Shown here one piece after another: positions 15,701 through 24,834 of a stretch of 64,000 nt of DNA (within the stretch, counting starts at the first letter, position 1; each line of letters starts with the position of its first letter). The stretch is from Thermoleophilia bacterium SCSIO 60948. Lineage in GTDB: Bacteria > Actinomycetota > Thermoleophilia > Solirubrobacterales > 70-9. Location: contig CP053031.1 of assembly GCA_021496505.1 (NCBI GenBank), forward strand, positions 1,852,001 to 1,916,000. Direction: 5' to 3'. The notes under the pieces are model-generated. The model did no database searches. It saw nothing but the letters and a program-made list of their open reading frames with translations, and was not told where the DNA came from. Both the position numbers and the translations under genes were made by a program.

Positions 15701-16381
15701 CTAGCCCTGATCGTCGGCGCCGCGATCCGCCGCGAAGTACGCGGTCAGGTCCTCCTCGAGGTTCGGGTCGAGGACCGCGAGGATCTCGTCGCCGGGCTCG
15801 AGGACGGTGTCGGGGCCCGGCACGAAGCCCGAATCCTCGCGCAGGACCGAGATCAGGAGGCTGCCCTCGGGCATCTCGAGATCGGCGACGCGCTTGCCCG
15901 CGGCGCGGGAGTCCTCGGGCAGGAGCAGCTCGATGATCTCGAGCCGCTGCTCAGGCAGATCGAGCAGGTGGACGAGGCCGTACTCGGGCACCTCGTGCTC
16001 GATCAGCCGCAGGATCAGGTCGGTCGCCGACACCGTCGGCTTGACCCCGAGCAGCTCGAAGTGCTCACGGTTACGTGGGTTGTTCGCGCGGGCGATGATC
16101 CTGTCGACGAGGTACTTCTCCTTCGCGACCTGGCAGATCAGCATGTTGTCCTCGTCGTCGCCGGTCACGGCGATCACGAGATCGGCGCGCGAGATCCCGG
16201 CGCGCTCGAGCACCCAGAGCTCGGTCGCATCGCCGTACTGGACGTTGTGCTCGAGCTCCTGCTCGACGGTCAGGTAGCGATCGCGATCGGCCTCGATCAG
16301 CGTCACCTCGTTGCCCTTGTCGAGCAGCTCGCGAGCCAGGTTCCAGCCGACCTTGCCGGCGCCGATGATCAGGACGTACAC
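15701..16381 (-). CDS. TrkA-family K+ transport regulatory protein (RCK_N + RCK_C)
   Basis: This 226-residue cytoplasmic protein has a Rossmann RCK_N domain (about 1-125, IIGAGKVGWNLARELL, with acidic E35 after the second strand suiting NAD(H) or ATP) and an RCK_C domain (about 140-220). Such proteins gate potassium channels and transporters in response to nucleotides or c-di-AMP. The GTG start is 3 bases after the stop of a second RCK protein, and two APC-type permeases precede them. The pair resembles CeoB/CeoC of mycobacteria, which also sit beside an APC-type permease gene. Confidence 0.9.
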   Translation of the reverse strand: MYVLIIGAGKVGWNLARELLDKGNEVTLIEADRDRYLTVEQELEHNVQYGDATELWVLERAGISRADLVIAVTGDDEDNMLICQVAKEKYLVDRIIARANNPRNREHFELLGVKPTVSATDLILRLIEHEVPEYGLVHLLDLPEQRLEIIELLLPEDSRAAGKRVADLEMPEGSLLISVLREDSGFVPGPDTVLEPGDEILAVLDPNLEEDLTAYFAADRGADDQG

Positions 16382-16384
16382 CGG

Positions 16385-16846
16385 CTACTCCCCTCCGCCG
16401 CCGTTCCGCGACGCGGCGTTCTCGATCGCGGCGCGGATGTGCGATTCGGCCATCTCGATCGCGACCTTGGTCGGGCAGATCGTCTGCATCCCCTGGCGCT
16501 CGTACCACTCGGCCCGGTAGGGGTCGAGAACACGGGCGATCACGGTCGGGACGTCGAACCGGCGTTTGGCTATCTGGGCGATGACGATGTTCGTGTTGTC
16601 GCCGTCGGTCGCGGCGAAGAAGACGTCGGCGCCCTCGATCCCGGCGGCCTTGAGCGCCTCGACCTCGAGGCCGGTTCCGACCGTGAAGCGACCGCCCGAG
16701 TCCTCCCACGAGTCGTCCATGCCGATCTCGAGCCGCGCGTGGGACTCGGGGTCCTCGTCGAGGCATGACACGTCGTGGCCTTCGCGGATCATTGTCCGCG
16801 CCAGCGACGAGCCGACGCGCCCAGCTCCGACGATCAGGATGAACAC
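16385..16846 (-). CDS. TrkA_N (RCK) domain protein lacking the C-terminal domain
   Basis: This 153-residue protein consists of a single RCK_N Rossmann domain (IVGAGRVGSSLARTMI at 4-19) followed by a short helical tail and a Gly-rich end. The RCK_C domain of its neighbour is missing, so it may pair with that full-length partner as CeoB does with CeoC. It starts at GTG, 10 bases after the permease stop. It acts in the cytoplasm as a nucleotide-sensing regulator of K+ uptake, by family knowledge. Confidence 0.88.
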   Translation of the reverse strand: MFILIVGAGRVGSSLARTMIREGHDVSCLDEDPESHARLEIGMDDSWEDSGGRFTVGTGLEVEALKAAGIEGADVFFAATDGDNTNIVIAQIAKRRFDVPTVIARVLDPYRAEWYERQGMQTICPTKVAIEMAESHIRAAIENAASRNGGGGE

Positions 16847-16856
16847 GGCGGCGATG

Positions 16857-18887
16857 CTACCCCGCGGAGCGCGCCGGGGCCTCCCCCGCCCCGCCGCCCG
16901 GCCGGGCCTGCGCCGGACCGCCGTTCGGATCCGCGCCGGCGCCGTCGGCTCCGAGCGCCACCGCCTCGCCCGGATCCGGCGGCGCGGTCAGGATCACGCG
17001 GCACGGCGCGCGGCGCAGCACGTACTCGGTGACCGGCCCGATCTCGTCCGGGCGCGAGCCGCCGATCCCGCCCAGGATCGCCCCGCCACGGATCTTCGAC
17101 GGCGGCTCGGCGCCCATCACGATCACCTCGACGTCGCGCTGGCGTGCCGTCTCGACGATTCCCTGCCCGACCGCGCGGGCACGGACGAACGAGGTCGCGA
17201 CCTCGACCCCCTCGTACTCGTCGCCGACCTCCTGCGCACGCTCCATCGCCGCGTTCGCGCGCGCCATCCGCGCTTCCGGGGGCCGCGACTCGAGCGGCAC
17301 CGTGAGCGGCAGCTCCATCACGTAGACGACCTCGAGCCGCGGCGGTGGGCCGCCGCGGGACCGGTCGCTGGCGGCCGCGACGCGGCCGGCCGTCGAGACG
17401 ATCTGATCGTCGAGCGTGGTGCCGAAGATCGGGACGAGGATGTCGCCGTACTCGGCCTCGATCTCGCGCTTGTGGAGAGCCTCCTCGGGCACGTCGAGGC
17501 GCTCGAAGACACTGACGCCCTCGAAGACCCGGCGATAGACCACGTAGCCGACGAGGCCGAAGATCATCCAGCCGCCGCCGAGATAGCGCGCGCCCTCGTG
17601 GAAGACGAGGACGCTGGCGAACGCGAGCAACATCAGGACGGCCCCGATCAACGCCGGCAGCGGCAGCTCGACGCCGCGGATCCGCACGTCGCCCGGAATT
17701 CGGAACACCCGCCGCGCCCTGGGCCGGGTTCGGCGGAGCTGGAGCACCGAGAGGTGCGCGATCGCGAACGCGAGCGTCACCCCGAACGCGTAGGCGCCGG
17801 CGAGGAAATCGAGGTCGCGTGGCAGCGCCAGCGCGATCGCCATGACCGTCGCGATCAGGATCGCGATGTGCGGGGTCGAGCGCGCCTGGTTCAGCTTGCC
17901 GAGCCAGCTCGGTATCTGGCGATGGGTGGCGAGGGTGTAGACGTGGCGGGAGAGCCCCAGCATCGCCGTCGCCGCGGCGCCGCAGAGCACGATCGGCGCC
18001 GTGACCACGACCAGCGCCTGCATCACCGTCGACAACCACTCGGGAGTGAAGTTCATGACCACGCCGAGCACGGGCGCGTCGATGTAGGTGCTCCCGAGCT
18101 CGGTCTGCGGCCCCGACCCGGTCATCACGACCGGCACCGCCATCAGCGCGATCACCGAGACGCTTGCGTAGAGCAGCGGTACGAGCGCCGAGCCGGCCGT
18201 CAGCGTGCGGCGGAGGCCGAGCCCCTTCCAGCGGAAGTCGGGTGCGAGATCGGCGGCGACCTCGATCCCCGCGAAGGCGACCATCGCGACGGTGAGCGCG
18301 AACGCTAGGTCGGGCAGAGTCGGCGATCCGAACGAGTCGAACGGATCGAACTGGGCGGTCAGCGCGCTCGTGTCGAAGACGACGAACGCGCCGACGATCA
18401 CGATCGTGAGCTGGACGAGCAGATCGGCGAAGCCGAAGGCGAGGACGAGCCGGGGGCGGCGGCGCCCGGCGGCCCCGGATATCCCCACGGCCGCGACGGC
18501 GCCGATGACGAGGAGCGCGACGACGAGACCCCCGACCTCCCCGTCGAGCCCGGACCAGATCGGCTCGAGGTAGTGCGGGACGGTGATCGCGGCGATCGCG
18601 ATCACGATGATGTAGTCGATCAGCAGCGCCCACCCGGCGACGAACGAGACGAGCTCGTTGAACGCATAGCGCGCGAACGTCGAGGAGCCGCCGCGCTCGG
18701 GGAACATCGACGCCGCCTCCGAGTACGAGAGCGTCGCGAGGATGAACAGCAGGCCGGCGCCGAGGAAGACCAACGGCGTCAGGCCGAGCCCGCGCTCGGC
18801 CACGACGCCGAGCGCGAAGTAGATCGAGAAGCCGACGGTCGAGAGGACGATGCCGGCGATCAGCGAGACGCCACCGAGCCGCTTCAC
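16857..18887 (-). CDS. APC-superfamily permease with C-terminal UspA-like domain
   Basis: This 676-residue protein has about twelve membrane helices of the amino acid-polyamine-organocation fold (about 1-450) followed by a cytoplasmic UspA-like domain (about 490-650, EYGDILVPIFG near its start, VTEYVLRRAPCRVIL near its end). The architecture resembles KimA-type potassium importers, which are APC proteins with Usp-like tails controlled by c-di-AMP, but amino acid transport cannot be excluded. The GTG start overlaps the stop of the small membrane gene (GTGA). A Pro/Ala/Gly-rich stretch ends the protein. Being in one operon with two RCK proteins favours K+ as the substrate. Confidence 0.85.
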   Translation of the reverse strand: MKRLGGVSLIAGIVLSTVGFSIYFALGVVAERGLGLTPLVFLGAGLLFILATLSYSEAASMFPERGGSSTFARYAFNELVSFVAGWALLIDYIIVIAIAAITVPHYLEPIWSGLDGEVGGLVVALLVIGAVAAVGISGAAGRRRPRLVLAFGFADLLVQLTIVIVGAFVVFDTSALTAQFDPFDSFGSPTLPDLAFALTVAMVAFAGIEVAADLAPDFRWKGLGLRRTLTAGSALVPLLYASVSVIALMAVPVVMTGSGPQTELGSTYIDAPVLGVVMNFTPEWLSTVMQALVVVTAPIVLCGAAATAMLGLSRHVYTLATHRQIPSWLGKLNQARSTPHIAILIATVMAIALALPRDLDFLAGAYAFGVTLAFAIAHLSVLQLRRTRPRARRVFRIPGDVRIRGVELPLPALIGAVLMLLAFASVLVFHEGARYLGGGWMIFGLVGYVVYRRVFEGVSVFERLDVPEEALHKREIEAEYGDILVPIFGTTLDDQIVSTAGRVAAASDRSRGGPPPRLEVVYVMELPLTVPLESRPPEARMARANAAMERAQEVGDEYEGVEVATSFVRARAVGQGIVETARQRDVEVIVMGAEPPSKIRGGAILGGIGGSRPDEIGPVTEYVLRRAPCRVILTAPPDPGEAVALGADGAGADPNGGPAQARPGGGAGEAPARSAG

Positions 18888-19102
18888 GGGTTCGCGTCGC
18901 TTATCCGTATCGCGAGATAGAGCCGCCCGGCGCCGAGCAACGTGAAGACGACGCCGATCAGGAAGCCGGCCGAGGAGACACCGCCGCCGTTGGCGAGCGT
19001 GACGATCACGATCGTGATCCCGAACAGGCAGATCAGGCCGCTGAACAGCTTGGTCACGCCGCGGTAGACCTCGTCGGGCGGCGGTCGCTTGGCGGGGCTC
19101 AT
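18884..19102 (-). CDS. Small two-helix membrane protein of the permease/TrkA operon
   Basis: This 72-residue protein has two membrane helices (about 17-36 and 43-64) and short polar ends. It overlaps the preceding permease stop (ATGA, 19099-19102) and the following permease start (GTGA, 18884-18887), so all three are translationally coupled. The family is not recognised. The tight coupling suggests an accessory or regulatory subunit of the transporters on either side. Confidence 0.75.
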   Translation of the reverse strand: MSPAKRPPPDEVYRGVTKLFSGLICLFGITIVIVTLANGGGVSSAGFLIGVVFTLLGAGRLYLAIRISDANP

Positions 19103-21060
19103 GGCGTCACCGGCTCCACCGGGGACTCGATCGCCGGGGTCGAGCCCTTGACCGGGTGCGGCGTCTCGGAGCGCTCGTTCGGCGAGGTCGAGACGATCAC
19201 CCAGCACGGGCGCTTGGCGAGCACCGTCTGCAGGGTCTTGTTGTAGAGCGGCTGGCCGTCGCGGTGGCGGAGCTGCATGACGATCGCCGCCGCCTTCAGC
19301 TTCTTCGCCTTGACGATGATCGCCTTCGCCTCACCGCCGGGCCGGACGCGCTGGATCTGCCCTGTGACGCGGACGCCCGCGGCGAGCTTCGCGCGCTCGA
19401 TCTTGCGGCGCGCGATCCGGACCTGATCGTCCATCGGCTCGTCGAGCGCCATGTATGTCGGGACCTCGATCAACGAGATGACGTGGATCGCCCGCCGCCC
19501 CGGCGCCGCGAGCGCCTTGGCGGTCGCGATGTGCTCGTCGGAGAACGGCTGGCCGGGCTCGAAGGCGACCAGCACGGACTTGTACTCGACCTCCTCGACC
19601 CCGAGCGGCGTGAGCGAGGCGACCTTGACGGTCTCGGTCAGCGGCAGTCCCTGGTTGCGGCGATAGAGGACGTAGAACGCGGTGCCGGCGAGCATCCAGC
19701 CGCCGCCGGTCACGAGGATCACCGGGTCGAGCGCCATCGCGACGACGAACGCCCCGAACGTGGCGAGCCCTCCGATCACGGCGAGCAGGGGTACGTGGAC
19801 ACCGCGGATCCTGACGTTGAAGGGCGAGTGCCAGAGCTGGTTGCCGTCCGGGTCTCGCCGCCGCCCGGCGAGCGGCTGGAGCTTTCTGAGCCGGATCACC
19901 GAGACGTGCGCAACGGTGAACGAGAGCGTCGCGCCGAAGGCGTAGATCGCGCCCAGGAAAGTCGTCTCGCCGGGAAGCATCACGACCATCGCGACGACCG
20001 AGAAGACGATGATCGCGACGTAGGGCGTCTTGAAGCGCGGATGGACCTGTCGCAGGATCTCGGGCAGCTGGCGGTGCTGGCCCATCGAGAACGTGAGCCG
20101 CGAGAGCCCGATCAGCGCCGCGTTCGTCGCGATCAGCAGGATGACCGCGGCGAGGATCCCGACGTAGACCTCGAGCACGCTCGTCAGCCCGGCGCTGAGG
20201 CCGAGGTTCTCGACGATCCCGAGCACCGGGTCGTCGGCGAACGTCGTGCCGAGCTCGGTCGTGAACTCACCGTTCGGGCCCTGGGAGACCGGCATCGCCG
20301 ACAGCGCGATCATCGGCAGCAGCGCGTAGAGCCCGACGACGGCGATCACGACCGCTCCGGTTCCGCGCGGGATCGTCTTCCAGGAGGTCTTCGCCTCCTC
20401 GGACATGTTCGAGATCGTCTCGATGCCGGTGTAGGCGACCATCCCGACGGCGATGCCGAGCGCGAAGTCGCCCCAGGTCGGAACGGAGCCGAAGTCGACC
20501 TGCGAGACGAGCAGGTCGGGGTTGAAGACGATGAACAGGCCGATCGCGACGAGCACGATCTGGGTCAGCAGGTCGGCGATCGCGAGGACGAAGTTGAGCT
20601 TCGCCGACTCTTCTGTGCCCTTCACATTGAGCGCGGCCAGAGCGACGATCAGGCCGATCCCGAAGATGACGTCGCCCGGTCCGTAGCCGAGCGGCTCCCA
20701 GAACACCGCGAGGTAGTGCGGGACGAAGAAGGCCGAGATCGCGACCGTGACGATGTAGGTCAGCATCTGCGCCCAGGCGGCGAAGAACGACGCGGCCTCG
20801 TTGAACGCGTGGCGGGCGAAGCTCGACGAGCCGCCCGCCTCGGGGTAGAGGACCGTCGCCTCGACGTAGCTCGCCGCCGTGAAGGCGAAGATGATCCCCG
20901 AGATGATGAATGTGACCGGGGTCAGCCCGAGCGCGTAGAGGGCGACCAGTCCGAGGGCGTAATAGATCGACGAGCCGACGTTTCCGTAGGCGGCCGAGAA
21001 GAGCGCTCCGGTGCCGTGCACCCGGCGCAGCGCCTGCTCACGCGGATGCCGTTCTGCCAC
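19099..21060 (-). CDS. APC-superfamily permease with C-terminal UspA-like domain (first gene of operon)
   Basis: This 653-residue paralogue of the gene at 16857 has twelve predicted membrane helices (about 15-460) and a UspA-like tail (about 500-630, YKSVLVAFEPG to RPCWVIVSTS). The first helix contains SAAYGNVGSSIYYALG, comparable to the discontinuous substrate-binding helix of KimA/APC transporters. The tail lacks the G-x2-G-x9-GS ATP loop of classical UspA. It opens an operon of five overlapping or nearly touching genes. It is read as a K+ importer by context; an amino acid substrate is the alternative. A TAACAT hexamer (21074-21069) 8 bases before the GTG could be a -10 for an almost leaderless transcript. 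Confidence 0.85.
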   Translation of the reverse strand: MAERHPREQALRRVHGTGALFSAAYGNVGSSIYYALGLVALYALGLTPVTFIISGIIFAFTAASYVEATVLYPEAGGSSSFARHAFNEAASFFAAWAQMLTYIVTVAISAFFVPHYLAVFWEPLGYGPGDVIFGIGLIVALAALNVKGTEESAKLNFVLAIADLLTQIVLVAIGLFIVFNPDLLVSQVDFGSVPTWGDFALGIAVGMVAYTGIETISNMSEEAKTSWKTIPRGTGAVVIAVVGLYALLPMIALSAMPVSQGPNGEFTTELGTTFADDPVLGIVENLGLSAGLTSVLEVYVGILAAVILLIATNAALIGLSRLTFSMGQHRQLPEILRQVHPRFKTPYVAIIVFSVVAMVVMLPGETTFLGAIYAFGATLSFTVAHVSVIRLRKLQPLAGRRRDPDGNQLWHSPFNVRIRGVHVPLLAVIGGLATFGAFVVAMALDPVILVTGGGWMLAGTAFYVLYRRNQGLPLTETVKVASLTPLGVEEVEYKSVLVAFEPGQPFSDEHIATAKALAAPGRRAIHVISLIEVPTYMALDEPMDDQVRIARRKIERAKLAAGVRVTGQIQRVRPGGEAKAIIVKAKKLKAAAIVMQLRHRDGQPLYNKTLQTVLAKRPCWVIVSTSPNERSETPHPVKGSTPAIESPVEPVTP

Positions 21061-21120
21061 GAGATTCGATGTTACGCCGATCGGTTGCGGGCAACCCCGC
21101 GACGGCGCCGCTGTCTGGGG

Positions 21121-21714
21121 CTACTTCGCCAAAAAGGTGATGCCGTCGAGGGACATCCCGTAGTAGGCGTAATCCTGCTGGGGCATGTTGACGTCGCCGT
21201 TCGGCTCGATCGTCACCTCCGCCTGCCGATCGCAGTCCTCCTCGCACGACGGGTTGGGCTCGCTGATCGTTACGAACTGGAGCTGCTTCGGCGGCCGATA
21301 GGCGGGCGGCAGGATGAAGATCCGGCTGCCGCCGGAGGCGATCGAGGTCTTTACGGCCCCGCTGAGGTGGACCTCGCCGAAACCGTTCTTCCAGAAGCCG
21401 GCGGGCGCGGTCTCTCCTCCGAGGTTGCTCCAGCCGCGGTACCCACTGATCGAGTCAGCGCCGCAGAAAACACCGGTCCGCCCTTCGTTGCAAGGACTCG
21501 TCTCCCCAACCGGGTTCGGCTTGACCTTGACGAGCTTGGCGTCCTTTATGTCGCCGGCGTCGACGGTGTTCGTGCCCTTGAGCGCGACCGCGGTGCCGCC
21601 GCCCACGGCTACGCAGAGGGCGATGGTCGCAATCACTCCCGAGGCCGTGGGCCGAAACCGGCGCGGTCGTCGTTCTCTCATCCTGCACCCATCCCGTCTC
21701 GACTCCAGCGACAT
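21121..21714 (-). CDS. Secreted protein with N-terminal anchor, unknown function
   Basis: This 197-residue protein has an Arg-rich N-terminus, a hydrophobic segment (about 26-45, SGVIATIALCVAVGGGTAVA) and then KGTNTVDAGDIKDAKLVKVK. The order of hydrophobic anchor, A-x-A and I-K-[DN]-x-[KS]-L is the hallmark of a large family of Thermoleophilia exported proteins. The remainder is beta-rich with four cysteines that could form disulfides. An ATG at 21681 (residue 12) is an equally good start. The function is unknown. Confidence 0.7.
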   Translation of the reverse strand: MSLESRRDGCRMRERRPRRFRPTASGVIATIALCVAVGGGTAVALKGTNTVDAGDIKDAKLVKVKPNPVGETSPCNEGRTGVFCGADSISGYRGWSNLGGETAPAGFWKNGFGEVHLSGAVKTSIASGGSRIFILPPAYRPPKQLQFVTISEPNPSCEEDCDRQAEVTIEPNGDVNMPQQDYAYYGMSLDGITFLAK

Positions 21715-21801
21715 CTAAGCGCCGACGGCGTCCGATGTCGAGCCGGAACGCCTCGACGCAACCCGCCGCGCCGCCCTCGAGTACGACGCCCCCGGCCCGG
21801 C

Positions 21802-23427
21802 TCAGCGTTCGACGGGCATCGCCGCGCGGCAGAGCAGGCGCAGGGCGGTGCCGATCTCGCCCGGCGCCGGCGTGAACTCATCGGCGTAGAGCTCGAGCAG
21901 GTACGCGTCGCCGGCGCTCGAGGCGACGGCGCCGACGACCGCACGGACCCCATAGCGCTCGAGTAGCTCGCGCTCGGCGGGCTCGCACTCCGGATCGTCG
22001 CGCTCGTTGACGAAGAGGCCCGATCCGGCAGCCACGGCTGCCGCCGTGGTCGGGAAGTCTTCGAGCGCGTACTCGCCGGTATCGGGACCCGGCTGCACCG
22101 AGACGTAGCGCCGGCTTGCGTTCTCGCCGACCGAGAGGTCGATGAGCCGGTCGGACCCCGAAGGCGACCTCGAGATCGCCCAGGACGCGAAATCGCCGGC
22201 CTGCGAGAGGGCTCGGGCGACGGCTTCGAGACGCTCGAGAACGGGGGCCGTCGCCAGGTCCGAGTCGAGCGCATCGGCGAGCTCGGTGCTGGCTGCGCGC
22301 ACCCGGTCGGCGGGTCGTCCGCGAAAAGTTCGGCGACGGCGGTCCGCGAGCGCGGTCGCCTCCGCCGGGAAGCTCGAGACGCGGCGACCGCCCTCCTGCT
22401 TCGCGCAGTAGACGGCCGCATCGGCGGTCGCGAGGATGTCGCTGGCCGGCACTCCTGGATGATGGGCCGCGGCCCCGCACGACAACGAGACCGAACCGGT
22501 CTGCTCGCCGAGCGCTTCGATCACCTTGCCCCCGAGTTCGACGGCCGCATCGAGGTCGGCGTCGGCGAGCAGCACCCCGAACTCATCACCGGCCAGCCGC
22601 GCAGGTCGTCCGCCGACCCGCGCGCAGGCAGTCTTGAGCGTGCGGCCCACGAGTTCCAGCGCCTGGTCGCCCGCCTCGTGACCGTCGACGTCGTTCACAC
22701 GCTTGAGCCCGTCGACGTCGCACAGCAGGACGGAGAACCCGCCGAGGCCGCGATCGGCACGGTCGTGAAGCTCGTCGAGGTCGCGGCGGAACGAGCGCCG
22801 GTTCGCCAGACCCGTCAGGTCGTCCTCGTAGGCCAGCGTGGCGACGCGCGACAGCTCGAGCGCCCGCTTGACGACGATCGACACCTGTTCTGCGATCAGG
22901 CTGAGGAACGCCGCCTCACGGTCACCGAACGGCGGGACGCCGCTCGCACGAGCGGCCCAGGCCTCTCCCCAGACCTCGCCCTCTACCTCGATCGGGACGC
23001 CGAGGTCCGAGTTCTTCCCGAGCTCGCGCAGAACTCGCGCTGGCCCGGGGAGGCAGTCGGGATCTTCGAGTGTGTTGAAGTACGGCTCTCGGTCGCGGAT
23101 CAGACGCTCGACCAGCGGAAACTCGTCGAACGAGTACGTCTCATCGGCCGGATATCGCTCCTCCCCCGGCGCGAGATCGCCGACGTTGATCAGGGTGTGG
23201 ACCTCGCGCGCATCCGTCGCGAAGCTGCTGATCGAGAGCGAGGCCGCCCCCAGAACGTCCAACGCCTCCTCGGCGGCGAGCTCGAGGACCTCTTCGACCG
23301 TGTTCGCGGCCGCCGTGGCGGCGGCCACGCGAATCACGGCGTTGCGGTCGAGGTCGGCATCGAGGATCGCGGACGGGAACGCGGGCGCGCCTGAACCGAG
23401 ACTCGATCGAGAGTGGCTGCGGGCCAT
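21802..23427 (-). CDS. GAF-GGDEF-GAF signalling protein
   Basis: This 541-residue soluble protein has a GAF domain (about 25-195), a GGDEF domain (about 200-365) and a second GAF-like domain (about 380-538). The active-site loop is AGDEF in RLAGDEFGVLL, a conservative variant of GGDEF found in active cyclases. The metal-binding Asp (CDVDGLKRVND) is present, and no RxxD inhibition site precedes the loop. It probably makes c-di-GMP in response to a ligand, though activity is uncertain. It is the second c-di-GMP-type gene in the window and has no membrane helix, unlike that at 4377. Confidence 0.88.
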   Translation of the reverse strand: MARSHSRSSLGSGAPAFPSAILDADLDRNAVIRVAAATAAANTVEEVLELAAEEALDVLGAASLSISSFATDAREVHTLINVGDLAPGEERYPADETYSFDEFPLVERLIRDREPYFNTLEDPDCLPGPARVLRELGKNSDLGVPIEVEGEVWGEAWAARASGVPPFGDREAAFLSLIAEQVSIVVKRALELSRVATLAYEDDLTGLANRRSFRRDLDELHDRADRGLGGFSVLLCDVDGLKRVNDVDGHEAGDQALELVGRTLKTACARVGGRPARLAGDEFGVLLADADLDAAVELGGKVIEALGEQTGSVSLSCGAAAHHPGVPASDILATADAAVYCAKQEGGRRVSSFPAEATALADRRRRTFRGRPADRVRAASTELADALDSDLATAPVLERLEAVARALSQAGDFASWAISRSPSGSDRLIDLSVGENASRRYVSVQPGPDTGEYALEDFPTTAAAVAAGSGLFVNERDDPECEPAERELLERYGVRAVVGAVASSAGDAYLLELYADEFTPAPGEIGTALRLLCRAAMPVER

Positions 23428-23546
23428 GTGTTCGCGCTATCGACCCGACCGCGGCAGAGCGCAAGAGCTCTGGACGCACGGAATGGGCGCGGTCCGCTCA
23501 GCGAGTCCGGTGCACCGCGGCGCGCGGTCGGCGGCGGGCGCCCGGC

Positions 23547-23891
23547 TTACTCCTCTTCGGCCTGGTCCTGGCCGTCCGCTTCCTGATCGTCGTCCTCGTG
23601 GCGGCGGCGCAGCGCGGAGACGGCGGCGCTCGCCGCGGTGAGACCGACGAGCCCGCCGGCGGCGATCAGCATCGGCTTTCCGGCGCCGTTCACCTTCTTC
23701 GCGACCGTCTTCGCCCCTTCGCCGACGGTCTGAGCGGCGGACCCGACTCCATCGGCCGCCGACTCCGCGGCCTCCTTGGTTTCACTCGCGCCCTCGAGCA
23801 TCGATCGAGCCATCGAGCTGAACATCTGTCCCGCTTCGGAGTCGAGCATGTGGGCGAGCGATTCGGCGCGATCCAGGACCTTCATCATCAA
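23547..23891 (-). CDS. Small Ala-rich membrane protein, unknown function
   Basis: This 114-residue protein has an amphipathic, Ala/Ser/Glu-rich helical N-terminal half (about 1-70) that looks phasin- or apolipoprotein-like, one membrane helix (about 72-90), and a short basic then acidic tail (HEDDDQEADGQD). Its ATG overlaps the stop of the upstream coiled-coil gene (ATGA, 23888-23891), so the two proteins are probably made together and may interact. The family is not recognised. Confidence 0.7.
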   Translation of the reverse strand: MMMKVLDRAESLAHMLDSEAGQMFSSMARSMLEGASETKEAAESAADGVGSAAQTVGEGAKTVAKKVNGAGKPMLIAAGGLVGLTAASAAVSALRRRHEDDDQEADGQDQAEEE

Positions 23892-24673
23892 GCCTCGACC
23901 TTCTCGCGTGCCTCATCGACTGAGGCGGCGCGACGCTCGGCCTCCTCCGCCTGCTCGGCGGCCTCGGCCGCCATCCGCTCGGCTTCCTCTCGGGCCTCCT
24001 CGGCCCGCTCCTGGGCCGCCTGCTTGGCCTCGTTCGCCAGCCGTCGCGCTTCCTCGAGCTCCGCCTTCGCCTGCTCCGCAGCCTCGGTGGCCGCCGCGGC
24101 GGCTTCGTCGGCCTCCGCCTGAGCATCCCCGACGCGCGAATCGGCCTGCTCACGGACCTCTGCGAGATGCTCGTCGGCCTCCTCGGTGGCCTCGCTCTTC
24201 GCCTGCTCGACTGCCTCCGCTCCCTCCTTCCGGACGCGCTCGAGCTCCTCGTCGGCGGACATCTGAGCCTCGGCGACACGGCGGTCGACCTCTTCCATCG
24301 CTGCGCGCTCCTCGGACTCGACCTCGGAGCGCGCCTCCTCCTCGACGGTCGATGCGTTCGAAGCCCGCTCCTGGGCCGACTCGGCGAGCTCCAGAGCCTC
24401 CTGCTCAGCCTCCTCGGCACGCTCGGACTGCTCGCGCGCGCGCTTCATCTTCGCCTCGACCGAGTCGTCGCCGAACGGCGAGGCGTCCGCGACCGAGTCC
24501 TTGGCTTCGCGGGCCTTCCGACGCGCACCGGACGCGGCGTCCTTCACCTTGGACCCGGTGCCCTCAGGGCTCGGAGTCAACTTCGACGCGACCCAGCTCG
24601 CGTTCGCGGGCATGTCTTTGAGACCGGCCTTCGCGTGTCGCGCGAGCCAGCCCCCGGGACGGTCGGTGGCCAT
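23888..24673 (-). CDS. Long coiled-coil protein, unknown function
   Basis: This 261-residue protein is almost entirely Ala/Glu/Arg-rich helix from about residue 50 to the end, with heptad-like repeats (EEAEQEALELAESAQERA, then EEARREA-type units). It is strongly charged and has no signal peptide. A short N-terminal segment (GWLARHAKAGLKDMPANASW) is the only non-repetitive part and may be a docking motif. It forms a two-gene unit with the membrane protein at 23547. It could be a structural or stress protein, but composition alone cannot assign a family. Confidence 0.75.
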   Translation of the reverse strand: MATDRPGGWLARHAKAGLKDMPANASWVASKLTPSPEGTGSKVKDAASGARRKAREAKDSVADASPFGDDSVEAKMKRAREQSERAEEAEQEALELAESAQERASNASTVEEEARSEVESEERAAMEEVDRRVAEAQMSADEELERVRKEGAEAVEQAKSEATEEADEHLAEVREQADSRVGDAQAEADEAAAAATEAAEQAKAELEEARRLANEAKQAAQERAEEAREEAERMAAEAAEQAEEAERRAASVDEAREKVEA

Positions 24674-24834
24674 CGGATCTCCTTCTCCTCAGATGTGCGC
24701 CTCCCCTGAGCGGCCCAGGCTTCCTGCGGTCGGCCGCCGCGCACGAATCTCCCATCCGTCAGGTGCCCGCAGCGGGGCCCCGTTAACCAATCGGGCCGAG
24801 CGTCGCGGTCCGGGACCGGCGGTACAGTCGGTCG

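Noticed and set aside
21083-21096. Small hairpin GGTTG/CAACC between the secreted protein gene and the permease operon
   Set aside because: Only a 5-bp stem, with no U-tract. Too weak to annotate as a terminator. The 60-base gap is also too short for a ydaO-type c-di-AMP riboswitch.
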